Assembly (NCBI RefSeq): GCF_013368755.1 | Contig: NC_049562.1 | Span: 2,542,001-2,606,000, forward strand | Origin: Talaromyces rugulosus | Taxonomy: Eukaryota > Ascomycota > Eurotiomycetes > Eurotiales > Trichocomaceae | DNA: 64,000 nucleotides | Direction: 5' to 3' | Shown here: positions 44,486 through 55,600 of the stretch, piece by piece | Layout of the letters: each line of letters begins with the position of its first letter | Position numbering within the stretch: position 1 is the first letter of the stretch | Translations under genes and position numbers: made by a program | Notes under the pieces: model-generated | The model's input: the letters and a program-made list of their open reading frames with translations, nothing else | What the model was told of the DNA's origin: nothing | Database searches by the model: none

Positions 44486-45022
44486 AGACTGACGTATCGA
44501 CCTGTCATGCGGTTTATCCAGGGGATACTTTAGTTTTGGTGAAATCTTTCGTTACCAGCGCGCCTGCAACGTCAATTTTTCAGCGACAGTTTATTTACAT
44601 TCTTCTTCTTCTTCTTCTTCTTCGACCTGTGTCACCACTTCATCTTGAATAACTGGTGGTGACATTGGCTCTTTTTTTCTTTTTCTTCTTCTTCTTCTTC
44701 CTTCATCTACTGCTAGCCAGTGGAATGCCCGTCCGAAGCCTTGCAACCATCACCGACTTTGAATCGTGCAGGGGAGTCAAGCTATTTTGATGACTTGGAT
44801 GGGCAATTTTTATTTTTGTCTTGTAAAATAATTGATCTTTCTTAGCCGAGATCTTCAGACCACCAATACGAACAGGATTATTTAGAGAAAAGTTGGCAAT
44901 ACATTAGATTCGGTTTACTACATGGACTCGCGGAATAGACAGTTTGGCTTTAAAATAAATCATCTTCTGAGATAAATATTATACATTCGTCTATATACAC
45001 AGTTTTACAGCGGGCGAGAAGT
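44486..45022. other. Convergent intergenic with CTT microsatellites
   Basis: CTT/TTC runs near 44601-44623 and 44684-44704 in the likely 3' UTR of the wall protein. No gene. Confidence 0.55.
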
Positions 45023-46351
45023 TCACCCTTTCTTCTTGCTTGTACTCTTCTTGTTCTTCTCCTTGGCCTCAACAGAAACCCCCATTCTGGCCAATTCCCC
45101 TAGCCCATCCCTCGCCAAATGCGCACGTCGAACGTGCCACTCGAGCCATGTTATTCCTTGCAACAGGCAATCCGCTAGATCGTCCAGCTTTTCAATCCTC
45201 CACTGCGTAGCACTTGATCGTTTCCTAGACCAGCGCTCTAGATAGGCTGTGACTGTGTCGTGGACGTCTGATCTATTCTCCGAGGGGAGTATAATTCTTG
45301 TAGGACCTGCTTCGTCTTGTTTTTCTGGTGATGAAGCTGAAGAAGAAGAAGAGGAGGAGGAGGAGGAGGAGGAGGAGGAGGAGGAAGAGGCGTCGCTGAG
45401 CCATTGCCCGATGATGTTGATTTTCATCTTTTTGATAGTCCGCTGATTCTTCTCGCTTTTTTTGGCAGTGGCTGTTTCAGTCTGTTTCTCAGAAACCATA
45501 TCGGAACCACTGCTGGTAGCCTCCCAATACTGCGCTACACGCGCCGGACTAACATCCCAAACCCGGGCAGCACAATGACCCAACCGCCGCATCGTACACA
45601 GTACAGCATGCAACATCCCTTCAAACACACCTACACGCAAACTCCATTCAAGCACGGTAGCCTGTCCACCAGAGCGAAACCGCTGGCGCTCAATCAGGAT
45701 GTGTGTCGGGTTGTACTGCGCAATGAGGCGGGAGATCAGCGTGTAGGCGTTGTTGGCGAGGATGTCTGGGGAAAAGCTTTTCTCTGCGTATTCAACTTCG
45801 CTTTGACTCTCAGCCTGAGTCTCATTCCGAGTCTCAGTATTGCTTTCATTCTGGCTCTCATCCTGGCTGACATCCTGAGTAGTCTTCTTGCGCTGCGCTG
45901 CAGCCTTGCGAGTCAACGTCCGAAACGCAGACGACGGGAGTCGGAGTCCCTCATTCCCAATATTATTATTATCATTATGATCATCATTATTCAAGGACAA
46001 TTCCTGCACTCCAATACGATGCCACGCATCAAGAACCACCTCCATCTTTTCCTTTCCTGCTGGCCGTACCAGCAAATGCGCAAACGCGAGGTTCTGAATG
46101 CCCATATCGATACTCAGAATACTCATCACTTCACCTGTCGTCGTCGTCGTCTCGTGGTTTTTGCTGCTGCTGCTGCTGCTGGTCTTGGGACTGCACAGAA
46201 AAACACTCTTTTCAATCTCACTTCCAATCCTCTCGCACAAGACATCTTTGCGTCCTGCGTTTAGAGTGCCGGTCGCCCGCGCAATGGTTTTGAGATGCGA
46301 GGTTTTGAGCGACGCGAGCCAGGTTAGCGGTGTTTTGGCGAGTGTGTGCAT
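45023..46351 (-). CDS. cce1: Mitochondrial Holliday-junction resolvase Cce1/Ydc2
   Basis: Resolves four-way junctions in mitochondrial DNA. Single exon, 442 residues. The N-terminal SAP-like DNA-binding motif spans about 8-45 (WLASLKTSHLKTIARATGTL). The RNase-H-like core has the catalytic SIDMGIQNLAFAHL (Asp82), then the conserved THILIERQRFRSGG, and near the C-terminus the acidic LDDLADCLLQGITWLEW. Fungus-specific insertions are low-complexity: an Asn/Asp/Gln/Glu stretch and a run of about 17 serines encoded by a TCC/TCT microsatellite. A mitochondrial presequence is not obvious. Confidence 0.92.
   Translation of the reverse strand: MHTLAKTPLTWLASLKTSHLKTIARATGTLNAGRKDVLCERIGSEIEKSVFLCSPKTSSSSSSKNHETTTTTGEVMSILSIDMGIQNLAFAHLLVRPAGKEKMEVVLDAWHRIGVQELSLNNDDHNDNNNIGNEGLRLPSSAFRTLTRKAAAQRKKTTQDVSQDESQNESNTETRNETQAESQSEVEYAEKSFSPDILANNAYTLISRLIAQYNPTHILIERQRFRSGGQATVLEWSLRVGVFEGMLHAVLCTMRRLGHCAARVWDVSPARVAQYWEATSSGSDMVSEKQTETATAKKSEKNQRTIKKMKINIIGQWLSDASSSSSSSSSSSSSSSSSASSPEKQDEAGPTRIILPSENRSDVHDTVTAYLERWSRKRSSATQWRIEKLDDLADCLLQGITWLEWHVRRAHLARDGLGELARMGVSVEAKEKNKKSTSKKKG
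45338..45390. repeat. GAG/GAA trinucleotide run encoding poly-Ser on the minus strand
   Basis: About 17 GAG/GAA triplets inside cce1. The plus strand reads as poly-Glu in a shadow frame. Likely length-polymorphic. Confidence 0.85.
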
Positions 46352-46789
46352 GTTGCTGCTGGTACTGCTGCTGGCTGCTCATGCATGCTTTTGTCTTTTG
46401 TGTGTATTTATATTTTCGACTGTGCATGTGGGAATAAAATGAAATATTTCCAATGATCTTCTAGAATCGACGGTGGTTGTGGTTGACTTGGCAGTCTGGA
46501 TGCAAAGTGGCCAGTTAGCGCGGTTCTCTTAGTCGGGTGGGTCGTCTCTACTTCTCAGCCCTAACTCCAGTCGTCAACGACCTAAGCCTTATGTAGACAC
46601 ATGCCAGATTTAATACTTATTGAACCTCTATATATATACATAGTAAATATAATCATACTACCCTCATTGATCCACGCCGACCTCCAGCTGGTTTGCCAAT
46701 GTCTATATAGAAAACGCCAAGAATGCATACAAAACCGCCAACCACCCTTATAAAAAAAAACTAAACGCCGAACCCTTCACGCCAAAATT
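46352..46789. other. Intergenic between cce1 start and Tcp11-like end
   Basis: 438 bases; promoter of cce1 on the left, AT-rich 46600-46660. No gene. Confidence 0.5.
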
Positions 46790-48622
46790 TCATGTAGACC
46801 GGCTGCCCGAAATCTGTGTCTCCGCCAGATATACCAGTGGCGCCCACACTTTCCAGTGCAAGACGCCAACATGAGCAAGCCTTGTCGGGATACTTCGCAG
46901 GCTCGACATGTGATACCCCTCTGGCTCGCCGTCGTGTGCACGCTGTGCCTCGAAAATGCCAATTGATGTCATTTCGATGTACTGCTGCGCAAGCTCACAC
47001 GTTTTTTGTACAAGTATACGACGCATACCGTCTCGAATATCCGCGATAATAGGCGAATCGTGGGCAAAATATCTTCTTAGCCCAGTTTCGATAGCCTTCA
47101 ACAAGCCGTCTGACACTTGATTGCCCCGTCCAGTTGCCTCACATACGAGTCGAGCTATTTCAATAGCAATGCTGGCATCATTCCGCATTATAGTGCCCAA
47201 GCCGGAATCATCGCAGTCGTTGCTATGCAGCAAGAGAAAAATTCGCCTTGCAAAGTTATGATGGTGACGCTGGCAGGTATCTTGGTCTCCGACTAGTGTC
47301 TGAAAGACCACCCAACAGACCTGGATGTGGATGGCCCTCTGCACGTCGGCCCGCAGGTACAAAAGACGCTGGGTATCGAAAAAGAAAGTCTGTGGAAACT
47401 GTACAGTATCATCGGCTTGTATCAAAAGTTCGCACAGGCCACGTAACAGAACCGCTACCGGGTAAAACGACTGTTTCGCAACTCCCATGGATATATTAGA
47501 CACTCGTCGTTGTTCGTTCTTATACCATATCTTGGCATCTTCGACTTGGAACTTATTTGAGGCTACACTGTTGCAAAAATAATCCTGAAGAAAGGGAACA
47601 GTGTCCCGGACCAGGATGGAGCGAAATTCGCGTATCTGATAATTTGCAACGTCCTAGATGTCCAACATCAGTTAACAACACATAAAAAAAAGTCACAGTC
47701 AACCTACTAGCTTCATCATTTCCAAAACGTAAAACAAGGTTCGTAGCCCGGTAATCACTCTGCCCATGTCTTGAGAAGCCGATCCCTCGGTAATATGCGT
47801 CACCATATCGTCGGCTTCTTGATCTCTCATCGGGGCACAATGTGTTTTCAAGAGCTTTGCTAACCACGTGGCGAGAGTGACTAGGTCAAGGACCCCATGC
47901 TGTACTTGCTGCATCAAAAGTGTAACATCCAAGTGTGCAACAATACCGGCATGATCTCGCTCTGGCACGAGAGTTTTTAGCACCTCTAGTAGAGTTTTGA
48001 ACATAGTCGGTAGCCGTGGTCGGAAGAAGCCGTCCTGGAGCGTTTCCGAATCAGGAACTTGCACGGTCTGGATACCCTCCGGTTGAGAACCACTGGTATT
48101 AATATACGTGTATATCGTGATTTCCGCAAGCAATGCCCCCCAGTAGGTTTCTGCCATTCTCGTCTTCCTTTTTCCCCCCTCCCCGTCCAAGTCCGGCCGG
48201 AAGTGGAGACCTGGTTCAAAGCTGGCATCACTGCGAAGATGGATGTTCCGCATAATACTCTCGAGATCAAGCTCGCTGAGGGACGCCTTGGTCACCGGCG
48301 GGATCAGCGAGGCATGCCGCAGCTGCCTTATCTGGAGAGGATCCAATACTATCCCTGGAGGGATACGCATCGCGGTGACATGTGAAGGAGAGACGGGGTG
48401 TTGTCTGGAGAGCTTCACGCCGCTTAAATAGTGCGGGATGGAGCTCGCGGTGCCTAAATCAGAGGCGGCTCTTTCCTGCAAATTCTGGCGGGGGTCGACA
48501 TCGTCACTCTCACCGGCGGCCGGGCTTTGTAGTCGTCCGTACTCATTCATACTGTACTTGGAGGTGTTGTCCCGATCCTTGCGAGTGGCGGGTCGCGACT
48601 TGTCCGGTTTTTGAAGGTCCAT
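46790..48622 (-). CDS. Tcp11 family protein (Sok1-like)
   Basis: Minus-strand exons 48622-47708 and 47653-46790, joined through MMKL/DVANYQIREF; 592 residues. The Tcp11 domain runs from about residue 130 to the end: ETYWGALLAEITIYTY, LVERDHAGI-type segment, MMKLDVANYQIREFR. In yeast, Sok1 is a dosage suppressor of cAMP-dependent kinase loss; the mammalian relative acts in sperm cAMP signalling. The start at MDLQKPDKS was chosen because the in-frame extension to 49030 is CT-repeat-derived and unlike protein. Confidence 0.82.
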
Positions 48623-49268
48623 CGTAGCGAATTGAAACGGAATGACTGCTGCAGAAAAGTTTTGGTTCCTAGAAAGCCAAGAGTTGAGTCGATAAAAGGT
48701 CCCTCTGTTCGGGATATATACCAAGGCAATCGCAAATGATGGGGAACTTCCGCATGCAGGACGAGGCGAGAGATCAAGCACGCGCCATGCAGCAGACAAG
48801 CGATCTGAGATGGCCCGCAGGCCACGATAAGATAACAGATGAACACAGTGCGTGCAGAGGAAAAAGAGAGAGAGAGAGAGAGAGAGGAAGAAAAGGACGT
48901 GGCCGGCGCTTTGAGAATAGTTAAAGGAAGCGAGCCGCGAACAGAAATTCCGGGGCAGACGCCGGGGAGGGTTGGCGGAGAGAGGAAGGAGCGCTCGAGC
49001 TCTTCTCCTGCGCCGCTTGCGAACACTCACCCTGTAATGACACCCAGACAGCCAAAAGACAAACTCTCACGCGCAACACAAAAGCGAAACGGCCTTGTAG
49101 TCAACGCGAGGATCAAACACAGGGTCGGGACAGTCAAACAAGGGAGCTCTTACGGAATTTACCTTGCAAGTGCTAGAGTCTGTGCCATTCCTTCTTGCCT
49201 ATCGTTTCCGGGCTAGAATTTCGCACTACACAACAGAAGGGCCTTCTTCTACGCTCGCTCTAGATACC

Positions 49269-49285
49269 ATGGTCCATTGGACCAT
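49269..49285. repeat. 17-bp palindrome near a TATA box
   Basis: ATGGTCCA-T-TGGACCAT, six bases before TATAAAA (49291-49297). No convincing ORF follows. Confidence 0.6.
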
Positions 49286-50931
49286 TAGTCTATAAAAGCG
49301 GTGGGGGTTCAGGCAAGTAAGCATGAGGATTATTGCTGATCGAGGCCGCATTGTTGCAAAAAGGGGCGCTCCCACCGCCCTTTGCGTGTCTTAGCGCGGG
49401 ACAAACAGGCACAGGCCAAGGAGAAAAAGGGCTACTAATTGGATGTCAGAAAGGGCAAAAAAACAAAGTGAGGCTGATGCCATGGCGATCGGCAATATTG
49501 TTTTGGTACTGTTGGATCGACGCTTTGCTGCTTGCAGCCCGCATCCTGTTTGCAGCATGCGATCCGTCGCCTGTGTGGAGGCACCCACAGCGGTCCAGGT
49601 TATGGTCCAGGTTATTATTGCATGCTCCCAGCGTTACCGCCACTCTTGTCTGTGATATCCTTGGATGGAACAAACGGATGTATCATGACGTGAGATCCTG
49701 CGCCGGAACACGACAAAAATCGACCTAACCAATTGTGATACGGTACGGGTCAGATCCGAATGCTCCGATATCAGCTATACCCACTGTACCTCGTCGAAGC
49801 ACGCGCGCAAGGAGGAAAGCATACTCCGAACAATCGCTCCAAAGGCAAGGAACGCTATGCTTAAGAGGAATGCGGAACCACCCCCCCCCCCCAAACGATG
49901 ACCTTGCGCATCGAACGTGTCTCGTATCATTTTCGGCCACCTATCGATATTGTTTCGCGCGAGGCGGGATTTTAATCACCCTACCGTGGGGATATGCATA
50001 TCCGCTTGCATGATTCAGAGGTCAATGTAATCGGAATCCTCGGCACATTTCAAATAAATGGCAAAAGGCTATAGCAGAGACTTGACTTTACGACGTCGTC
50101 TGACGTGAAGAGTAGTTGGTTAGCTCTTCCTTAGCAGAATAGAACACGCCAAGCGCCAATAGTTGTCGTTGCTCGTGGTCAGGTGGACAGACTAATTTAG
50201 TTGTCCAGACCGACGGTATAGACTACTACTACTTTTCGGCGCCTACTTTCTTTCCTTTTTTTTTTCTTTTTTTTTTTCCCTTCTTTTCTTCCTTCTTTTC
50301 AGCGGAACGGTTTCCCAGCTATCACCCCTGCTCTTTGACTTTCTGCAGCCATTCGCAACATCCCCTCACACGCCACGACATCATCATGCACCGTCAATCT
50401 GCGTCAAGTCTGCGACATGCCGTGTGAGGCTAAGGTATGATAATAATAGGGGCGATTCGGCCCGTCGCCATCCACGTTTGCCGCAAAGCCCGCCTCACTT
50501 TGTTTTTCTTTTTTGCCTTTCTTGGGATTTAATACTAATAGGCGGCCTAGCCACTTGCCGGCAGCCACAGTGGGGACACTAATTCCTTTTGAATGTTGAA
50601 TGGTTCTAAGACAGACATGGGGGGTTTTGCCTGAGGAAGGTTATTATTATTAATCACATCTTGAACGACGTAATCGTATCAACTTCTTTTGACGCATCAC
50701 AATGACAATAATGAGGCTGTGATCCGGGGCAAGTATCGTAGGACCAATTTATGTGATCTGGGTTTTTTCTATCAATACTATATGCATAAGACTTCAATTG
50801 ATAATTTCTGGTACGTGTAGTCGATGCCATTCAACTACCTATACAACAAATATGTGCGACACCAGACTGCCCAGCATGTCGCCGCCTTGTGCTCAGCCTT
50901 GGCTCCCAGATCGCTCACTGAGTAAGGTCCT

Positions 50932-50976
50932 GCGTCCTGGGTGCTTACTGAGCGTTTACTGAGCGTTCACTGAGCA
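50932..50976 (+). repeat. Short tandem TTACTGAGCG-type repeat
   Basis: TCACTGAGTAAG is followed by TTACTGAGCG, TTTACTGAGCG and TTCACTGAGC in close succession. Confidence 0.6.
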
Positions 50977-51510
50977 GGTGCTGGTGCACTTTGGAGCTGC
51001 TCACTAAACGCCCCGAGACGGTTAGGGATTGTAAGGATTAGCCACCCTTATCTAGCTGCCACCTTATTTTATCCTTAGCTGGATAGTATAACTATTGAAC
51101 GGTTAAACGCCATTATATGTGATTAATTAATCAATCTGTAAGACTTGTTTTATTTACTTTTTTATATTTATAATTAGACTTTTGAGTAAGTAATTATTTA
51201 GAGGGGGGTTTTTTAACCAGACAATCTATCATCTTCTTGAGTTGGTATAATTAGTATGACTATTAATAAGATAAATGTCCCTCTTCCACGATTATGGTCT
51301 AGATTCATAAAGATCAAGCACGGATTATTGTCTAATCCTAAATATAGTATCAGCTAATATCTACTGATATGATGGATGTTAGTGGTGAATTCATACTAGA
51401 ACCTCTTTCTAGCTAATCTGGAAATCTAGGCCTTTATTATACTAGATGGATACCACTTGTTTATTTTGAAGGATACGTTATACTGTGGAGTCTCTGAAGG
51501 GAATGTCCAG

Positions 51511-51540
51511 AGAATACGCCTGAATACGCCTGAATACGCT
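51511..51540 (+). promoter_or_regulatory. Three tandem 10-bp copies of GAATACGCCT
   Basis: Exact 10-bp periodicity (one helical turn), the last unit ending in CT..T. The core ATACGC recurs in the foldback just downstream. Confidence 0.6.
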
Positions 51541-51552
51541 TTAGGACTGACC

Positions 51553-51577
51553 CATTGCGTATCGGCTATACGCAATG
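51553..51577. promoter_or_regulatory. Perfect inverted repeat CATTGCGTAT/ATACGCAATG
   Basis: Ten-base arms, five-base spacer, 16 bases upstream of a TATA box. Shares ATACGC with the tandem units; looks like an operator for a dimeric regulator (inference). Confidence 0.6.
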
Positions 51578-51592
51578 AACTACTCTTCCTAG

Positions 51593-51600
51593 TATATAAA
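51593..51600 (+). promoter_or_regulatory. TATA box TATATAAA
   Basis: 92 bases before the ATG of the secreted protein at 51692. Confidence 0.65.
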
Positions 51601-51691
51601 AGGGCCATTGCCGTACTAGACCTGACCACTAACTCTACTGCAAGTATATGAATCACCTAATATCATCGTGTTATTTTCAAAATCAATCAAG

Positions 51692-52121
51692 ATGAAGTTT
51701 TTCCTCGCTCAAGTTTTGCTATTGGCAACTGCTGCAGCTGCGCAGCCGGCGGAACTTGGTACGTAGCTAAACGCACCAGCATTCCATTGACCGGGTTTCT
51801 CTAACACAGCCTCTCATAGACAAGCGATCTTGCGTTGTTAACTCGGCTAAAATCGACGAGTGGGTAGAAGACGGACTTACCAGATTCCGCACCGCATTCT
51901 CGTCCGAAGGCACTCCGACCAACGCGTACTGCCACTACTGGGGGGTAAACGCTTGCTCAGACAGCATAAGTAATGTCCAGTGTTACTATAACACAGTGGT
52001 CGGAAGTTGGGTTGTGGACAGTAATTGGCCTCGTGGCCCTGTCGGCGATTCCACTTACTATAAGTGCGTGGACAACACTAGATCGGATTGGATTGCAGAT
52101 ACTGGCTGCACTACGGGCTAG
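51692..52121 (+). CDS. Small secreted cysteine-rich protein with Kex2-type propeptide (122 aa)
   Basis: Exons 51692-51758 and 51820-52121; 122 residues. A signal peptide (MKFFLAQVLLLATAAAA) is followed by a short pro-segment ending in Lys-Arg directly before the mature SCVVNSAKIDEW. Six cysteines lie in the roughly 97-residue mature part (SCVV, YCHYW, ACSD, QCYY, KCVD, GCTT). The first AG available as acceptor would stop after ten codons; the one at 51818-51819 keeps the frame. Aromatic-rich (W, Y) and near neutral. Family unknown; architecture fits an extracellular effector or antimicrobial protein. The preceding promoter has an unusually ordered repeat array. Confidence 0.75.
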
Positions 52122-52574
52122 GTTAAAAGGCAAAGTTCCTTTTTATCAAGGGTTGGGAAGTGTATTTAGGCTCTGTGATTACTTTGACTTGATGTACTGA
52201 TGGTTCCGCCGGGTTTTGTCACCTTTGAAGGTTTTTTTTCCCCGGCGAACCCTAAATAGAAAACGTATAAAATCTTGATCGATATTTTATTTGCCAGATG
52301 CGATCCGACATATGTACTTTCAATTTATAATAGTAAGAATCTCATCACATTTCAATCAAGTTGTAATAATATGTATGATGTATATATGCGCAAACTACTA
52401 TGTATACTCCAGGTATTCCATGTCTCCAGCCACATGGAAAGTTGCAAATTTCTGTGTTCTCGTTCAGATATAAAATTTAAATAAAAAACCCAAATTTACT
52501 CGAAAACTCCATATTGAAAATTTTGATCGCTTCAAGTTGCCATAACCGAGAAAGAAAGAAAAAAGCATGTCACG
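52122..52574. other. Convergent intergenic region
   Basis: 453 bases, AT-rich, likely 3' UTRs of the secreted protein and sog2. No gene. Confidence 0.5.
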
Positions 52575-55500
52575 TCATCGACGGTATGAGTATGGAGCTT
52601 GGTTCTGCATGGATAGCAACGTGTCGGCACGTTGGAAAACATCCCCAGCGAAGAACCGGTCGCTGTAAGCGCTGGCTGGGGTTGATGGGATGGTTGCTTG
52701 AGCAGCAGGCCCTAATGCAGCACTCAAAGGAGTGGCAGGCACCGTAGACGATTGCGGAGAAGCGCTAAAGTTTCGACCGCCAGGACCAAGGAAGGATGAC
52801 GAAGACGATGCGTGATGTTGGGTGTGCAAGGGGGGCCCGTAGATTGCAGGCGGAGGTATCGAGCTCATGTCTGCAAGATAAGACCACGGAGATGCCTCGA
52901 TTAACCGGCCTGCTTCTCGACTCGCTTTCTGTACTGGCCGAAGTATCGCGACGATATCGGGTGGCAGCAGCTGCATGTTCCGGACTTCTCTCATGTCTGT
53001 GACCAGGTCGACAAATGACTGCATGAAAGCCTTGCATAACTGCCAGAATTCTCGTTGGTTCCTGATGCCCCCGCCGGGCTCTTTGACCTTCATCGTCAAT
53101 AGTTTCTGCCCGAGTGCTTCGGATGTTTCGTAGCACGCATTGCATCGACGGATGAGGCCGTTCCAGAGAGAACGAACATCCTCGGGCCCCCTAGTCTGTT
53201 CGGCAACCTCTAAGCAACGAGCAAACTGATTTCTGGCAGATGGAAGGGCATTGAGAGCAGTATTGTATGACGCTGTGAGTTGTTTGAATATCTTTTCGAA
53301 TATCTGTTCCTCAACAACCTCATCTAACCCGGTGACTGGGTTGATTCGAGTTGTAGATGTCGAGGAAACGAGTTGGAAGGATTCACCTGACCGAGGCGTT
53401 GCAAGCGAAGGTGGCCCCGAGTTCAACAAAGTAGCGGTCCGACTGTTGGACCTGCTTCGATTTCCATAGTTGAGTGTGACTGAATTTGGCATAGACGCAC
53501 CAGGCGAAAGGATCGAGGATGGAAAGGATGGGACAGCCGGCCCGTTTAGAGGGTGCTGAATCATGGTCTCGCTTCTAAGCCGACTCCTTGGATTAGGTGT
53601 TCCTCTTGGCGGCGTAGCCGCTTTGGTTGGCATGCGATTAGAAGGACCAACTTCAGGTTGGGATGGGCTGTCGTCTACCGGCAGGCCCTTTTTGACCGGA
53701 ACAAGCGAGGCCCCGAGACTCATACATGAATTGCGTAGCTCGAGAAGACTGCCATATATCGTCAACATGAGCGAACGAACGTACCGCGAGTCGCCCTGAG
53801 AGACGATTCGTTGGGTACCTTGGCGCAACTGTGAGCCAACATGTGTATATGCCTTCAGACAAGTCACGCATTCACGCTTGACGTCGCTTGCGAGTCTTGC
53901 AAAGTCTCGGTTGTCTGGGTCTATCATGACAATATTCTCCAGAGCCTCATTCAATTGCTCCACATGTGTCGTTGCGTTATAGAACACTATTTCCAAGCTG
54001 TGCCGTCGTGCGTCATCTCCTTTAATCACATTGATCAAAGTTGAGATGTGAGAGTGGATTTGAAACAGCGCGAATAGTATTCCCTTTGCACCCTTGACTA
54101 TGGGTGTATGCACTGTCTCTTCCTTATGCTCTAGGAGGCTCGACATGCGTCGTGTAGGGCCGTCACGCGCTTTTCGACGGTCTCCACGAGGGCTTCCTGG
54201 ACTAGGAGAATTGCTGCTATTGCGTGCACTTGTCGAATTGGTTCGGAGAAGAGAGCCATGGCTGAGACCTCGCAGGTGGCTATTGCGGTATGGTCGCATC
54301 TCGTCTAATGTGCCTAGGTCTGTCTTGCGCGAAATTAAGCCCATCCGTTTGTTCCGTGCCGATAAAGGAATGATGCCTTCGCTATTGCTGCGATTGCGCT
54401 CATTGGAGCTATTAGAATAAGGGTTGATCCCGGGTCTTGAATACCCAAAGCCCTGGCCAGATGCCAGACGCTGATGCGATTTCATGGGAATGGGAGGTGG
54501 TCTCGACATGACTGGGGACCGTGGGTCTGATGAACCGTCACCAGTGCTCGGAATTACTGGAAAGCGAACGTTGGCACCACGTTTGACAGGCTTGGGCGTA
54601 TCGATCATGACTTCGCTGGCCTCGCTACCACTTTCGGGTTCCGGCGTTGCGTTCTGTCGTCGGGTTTTTAAAAAGCGCTTCAGCTCGGCGGTAACCATAG
54701 CCTCCTTCTCGTTTGTTGACGTTGTCAAAGAAGAGACTTCATTTTCTTTGTTTTCAAGAATCCTCCGCAAGGGAAACTTTAAAAAATTGCCGGACACCTT
54801 GAGAATTTGCAATTTGTTCATATCTGCAAGTCCAACCGGGAGGTCGTCTAGGCGATTCTGCATAATTGAAAAGACTCGTAACGATGTTAACTTTCGCACC
54901 TCGTCGGGAATTCGGCTTATTTTGTTTCGGCTCAGGTCTAGGATCTCGAGCAATGGCAACTTGTAGATCTAGATGAGGTTAGCACTGGTTTGTATGAGCA
55001 AGATATACCAAAGACAAACCCCTTTTGGGAACTCGCGGAAACTGTTCGCACGAATATTCAGGTAGCGTAGATGGCCGCATTCTGCAAAACGATAAGGTAT
55101 ATGAAGAAGGTGATTGTTCGATAATGAAAGCCTGTCCAAGTTAGCTCCAGCCCATCGATCTAACACATGGAAAAAAAGACACACCTTTCCACTTCATCTT
55201 TAATGATGTCCACCACTCCCTCCGGAATTTGGGCAATGTGCGAATGGCCGAGGTCGATTGTCAATTTCGGCCTGACCACATCGCTCACATCCTCATTGCC
55301 GGCTAGAGAACGCTTCGTCTCTTGAATTCCACTGTCCACTGCCTCCCGTGTCAATTCAATCGTTTCCTCTGGCGTTAACTTCCTCGACGCATTGTCCCGA
55401 CCAGCATCATTTTTAACATCCTTTGTTTTCTTCGCGGTCTGTTGCAAGACCTCGGGTTCGTCGTCAATACTGGACGGGGCGCTGATGATTGAACCGACAG

Positions 55501-55600
55501 ACGAAAAGCTAGAGCCAGGCGTTCCCGTCATGTCTTCCGTGCTTGTCTCACTTCGTAGTGAATGTGCAGCTTTCGTCGTATCCTCCGGGCGGGCCATCAT
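52575..55600 (-). CDS. sog2: RAM-pathway leucine-rich-repeat protein Sog2
   Basis: Scaffold of the RAM/MOR network (Cbk1-Mob2 morphogenesis kinase). Minus-strand exons 55600-55185, 55131-55020, 54968-52575; 973 residues. The disordered N-terminus is followed by LRRs at about 130-240: RLSLSNNHLLHIP, YLNIRANSFREFPKG, LLEILDLSRNKISRIP, FSIMQNRLDDLP, LQILKVSGNFLKFP. A Ser/Pro-rich linker then leads to the SOG2 domain (FALFQIHSHISTLINVIKG, FYNATTHVEQLNEALEN) and a C-terminal helical part. Two introns fall within LRRs. The start is placed at the MM pair (55600); MFPWDVID upstream is possible. Confidence 0.92.

Larger units (their letters stand above)
48623..51691. other. Long intergenic region, repeats and no supported gene
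   Basis: 3.1 kb. 48623-49050 is the 5' region of the Tcp11-like gene with a GA tract (about 48868-48886). 49269-49285 is a perfect palindrome before TATAAAA at 49291. 49880-49891 is a C-run. 50250-50280 has T-runs with CT. 50934-50975 contains repeated ACTGAG words. 51050-51430 is AT-rich. The 131-codon frame at 49333 lacks any recognisable feature. Confidence 0.5.

Noticed and set aside
45249..46264. Plus-strand frames including a poly-Glu stretch
   Set aside because: Exact shadows of cce1.
47699..49030. Extended Tcp11-like start at 49030
   Set aside because: The extra 136 residues come from CT-repeat DNA with basic and hydrophobic low-complexity, unlike protein; ATG 48622 is preferred.
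49333..49728. 131-codon frame after the palindrome/TATA
   Set aside because: Composition and overlap with opposing frames give no coding evidence.
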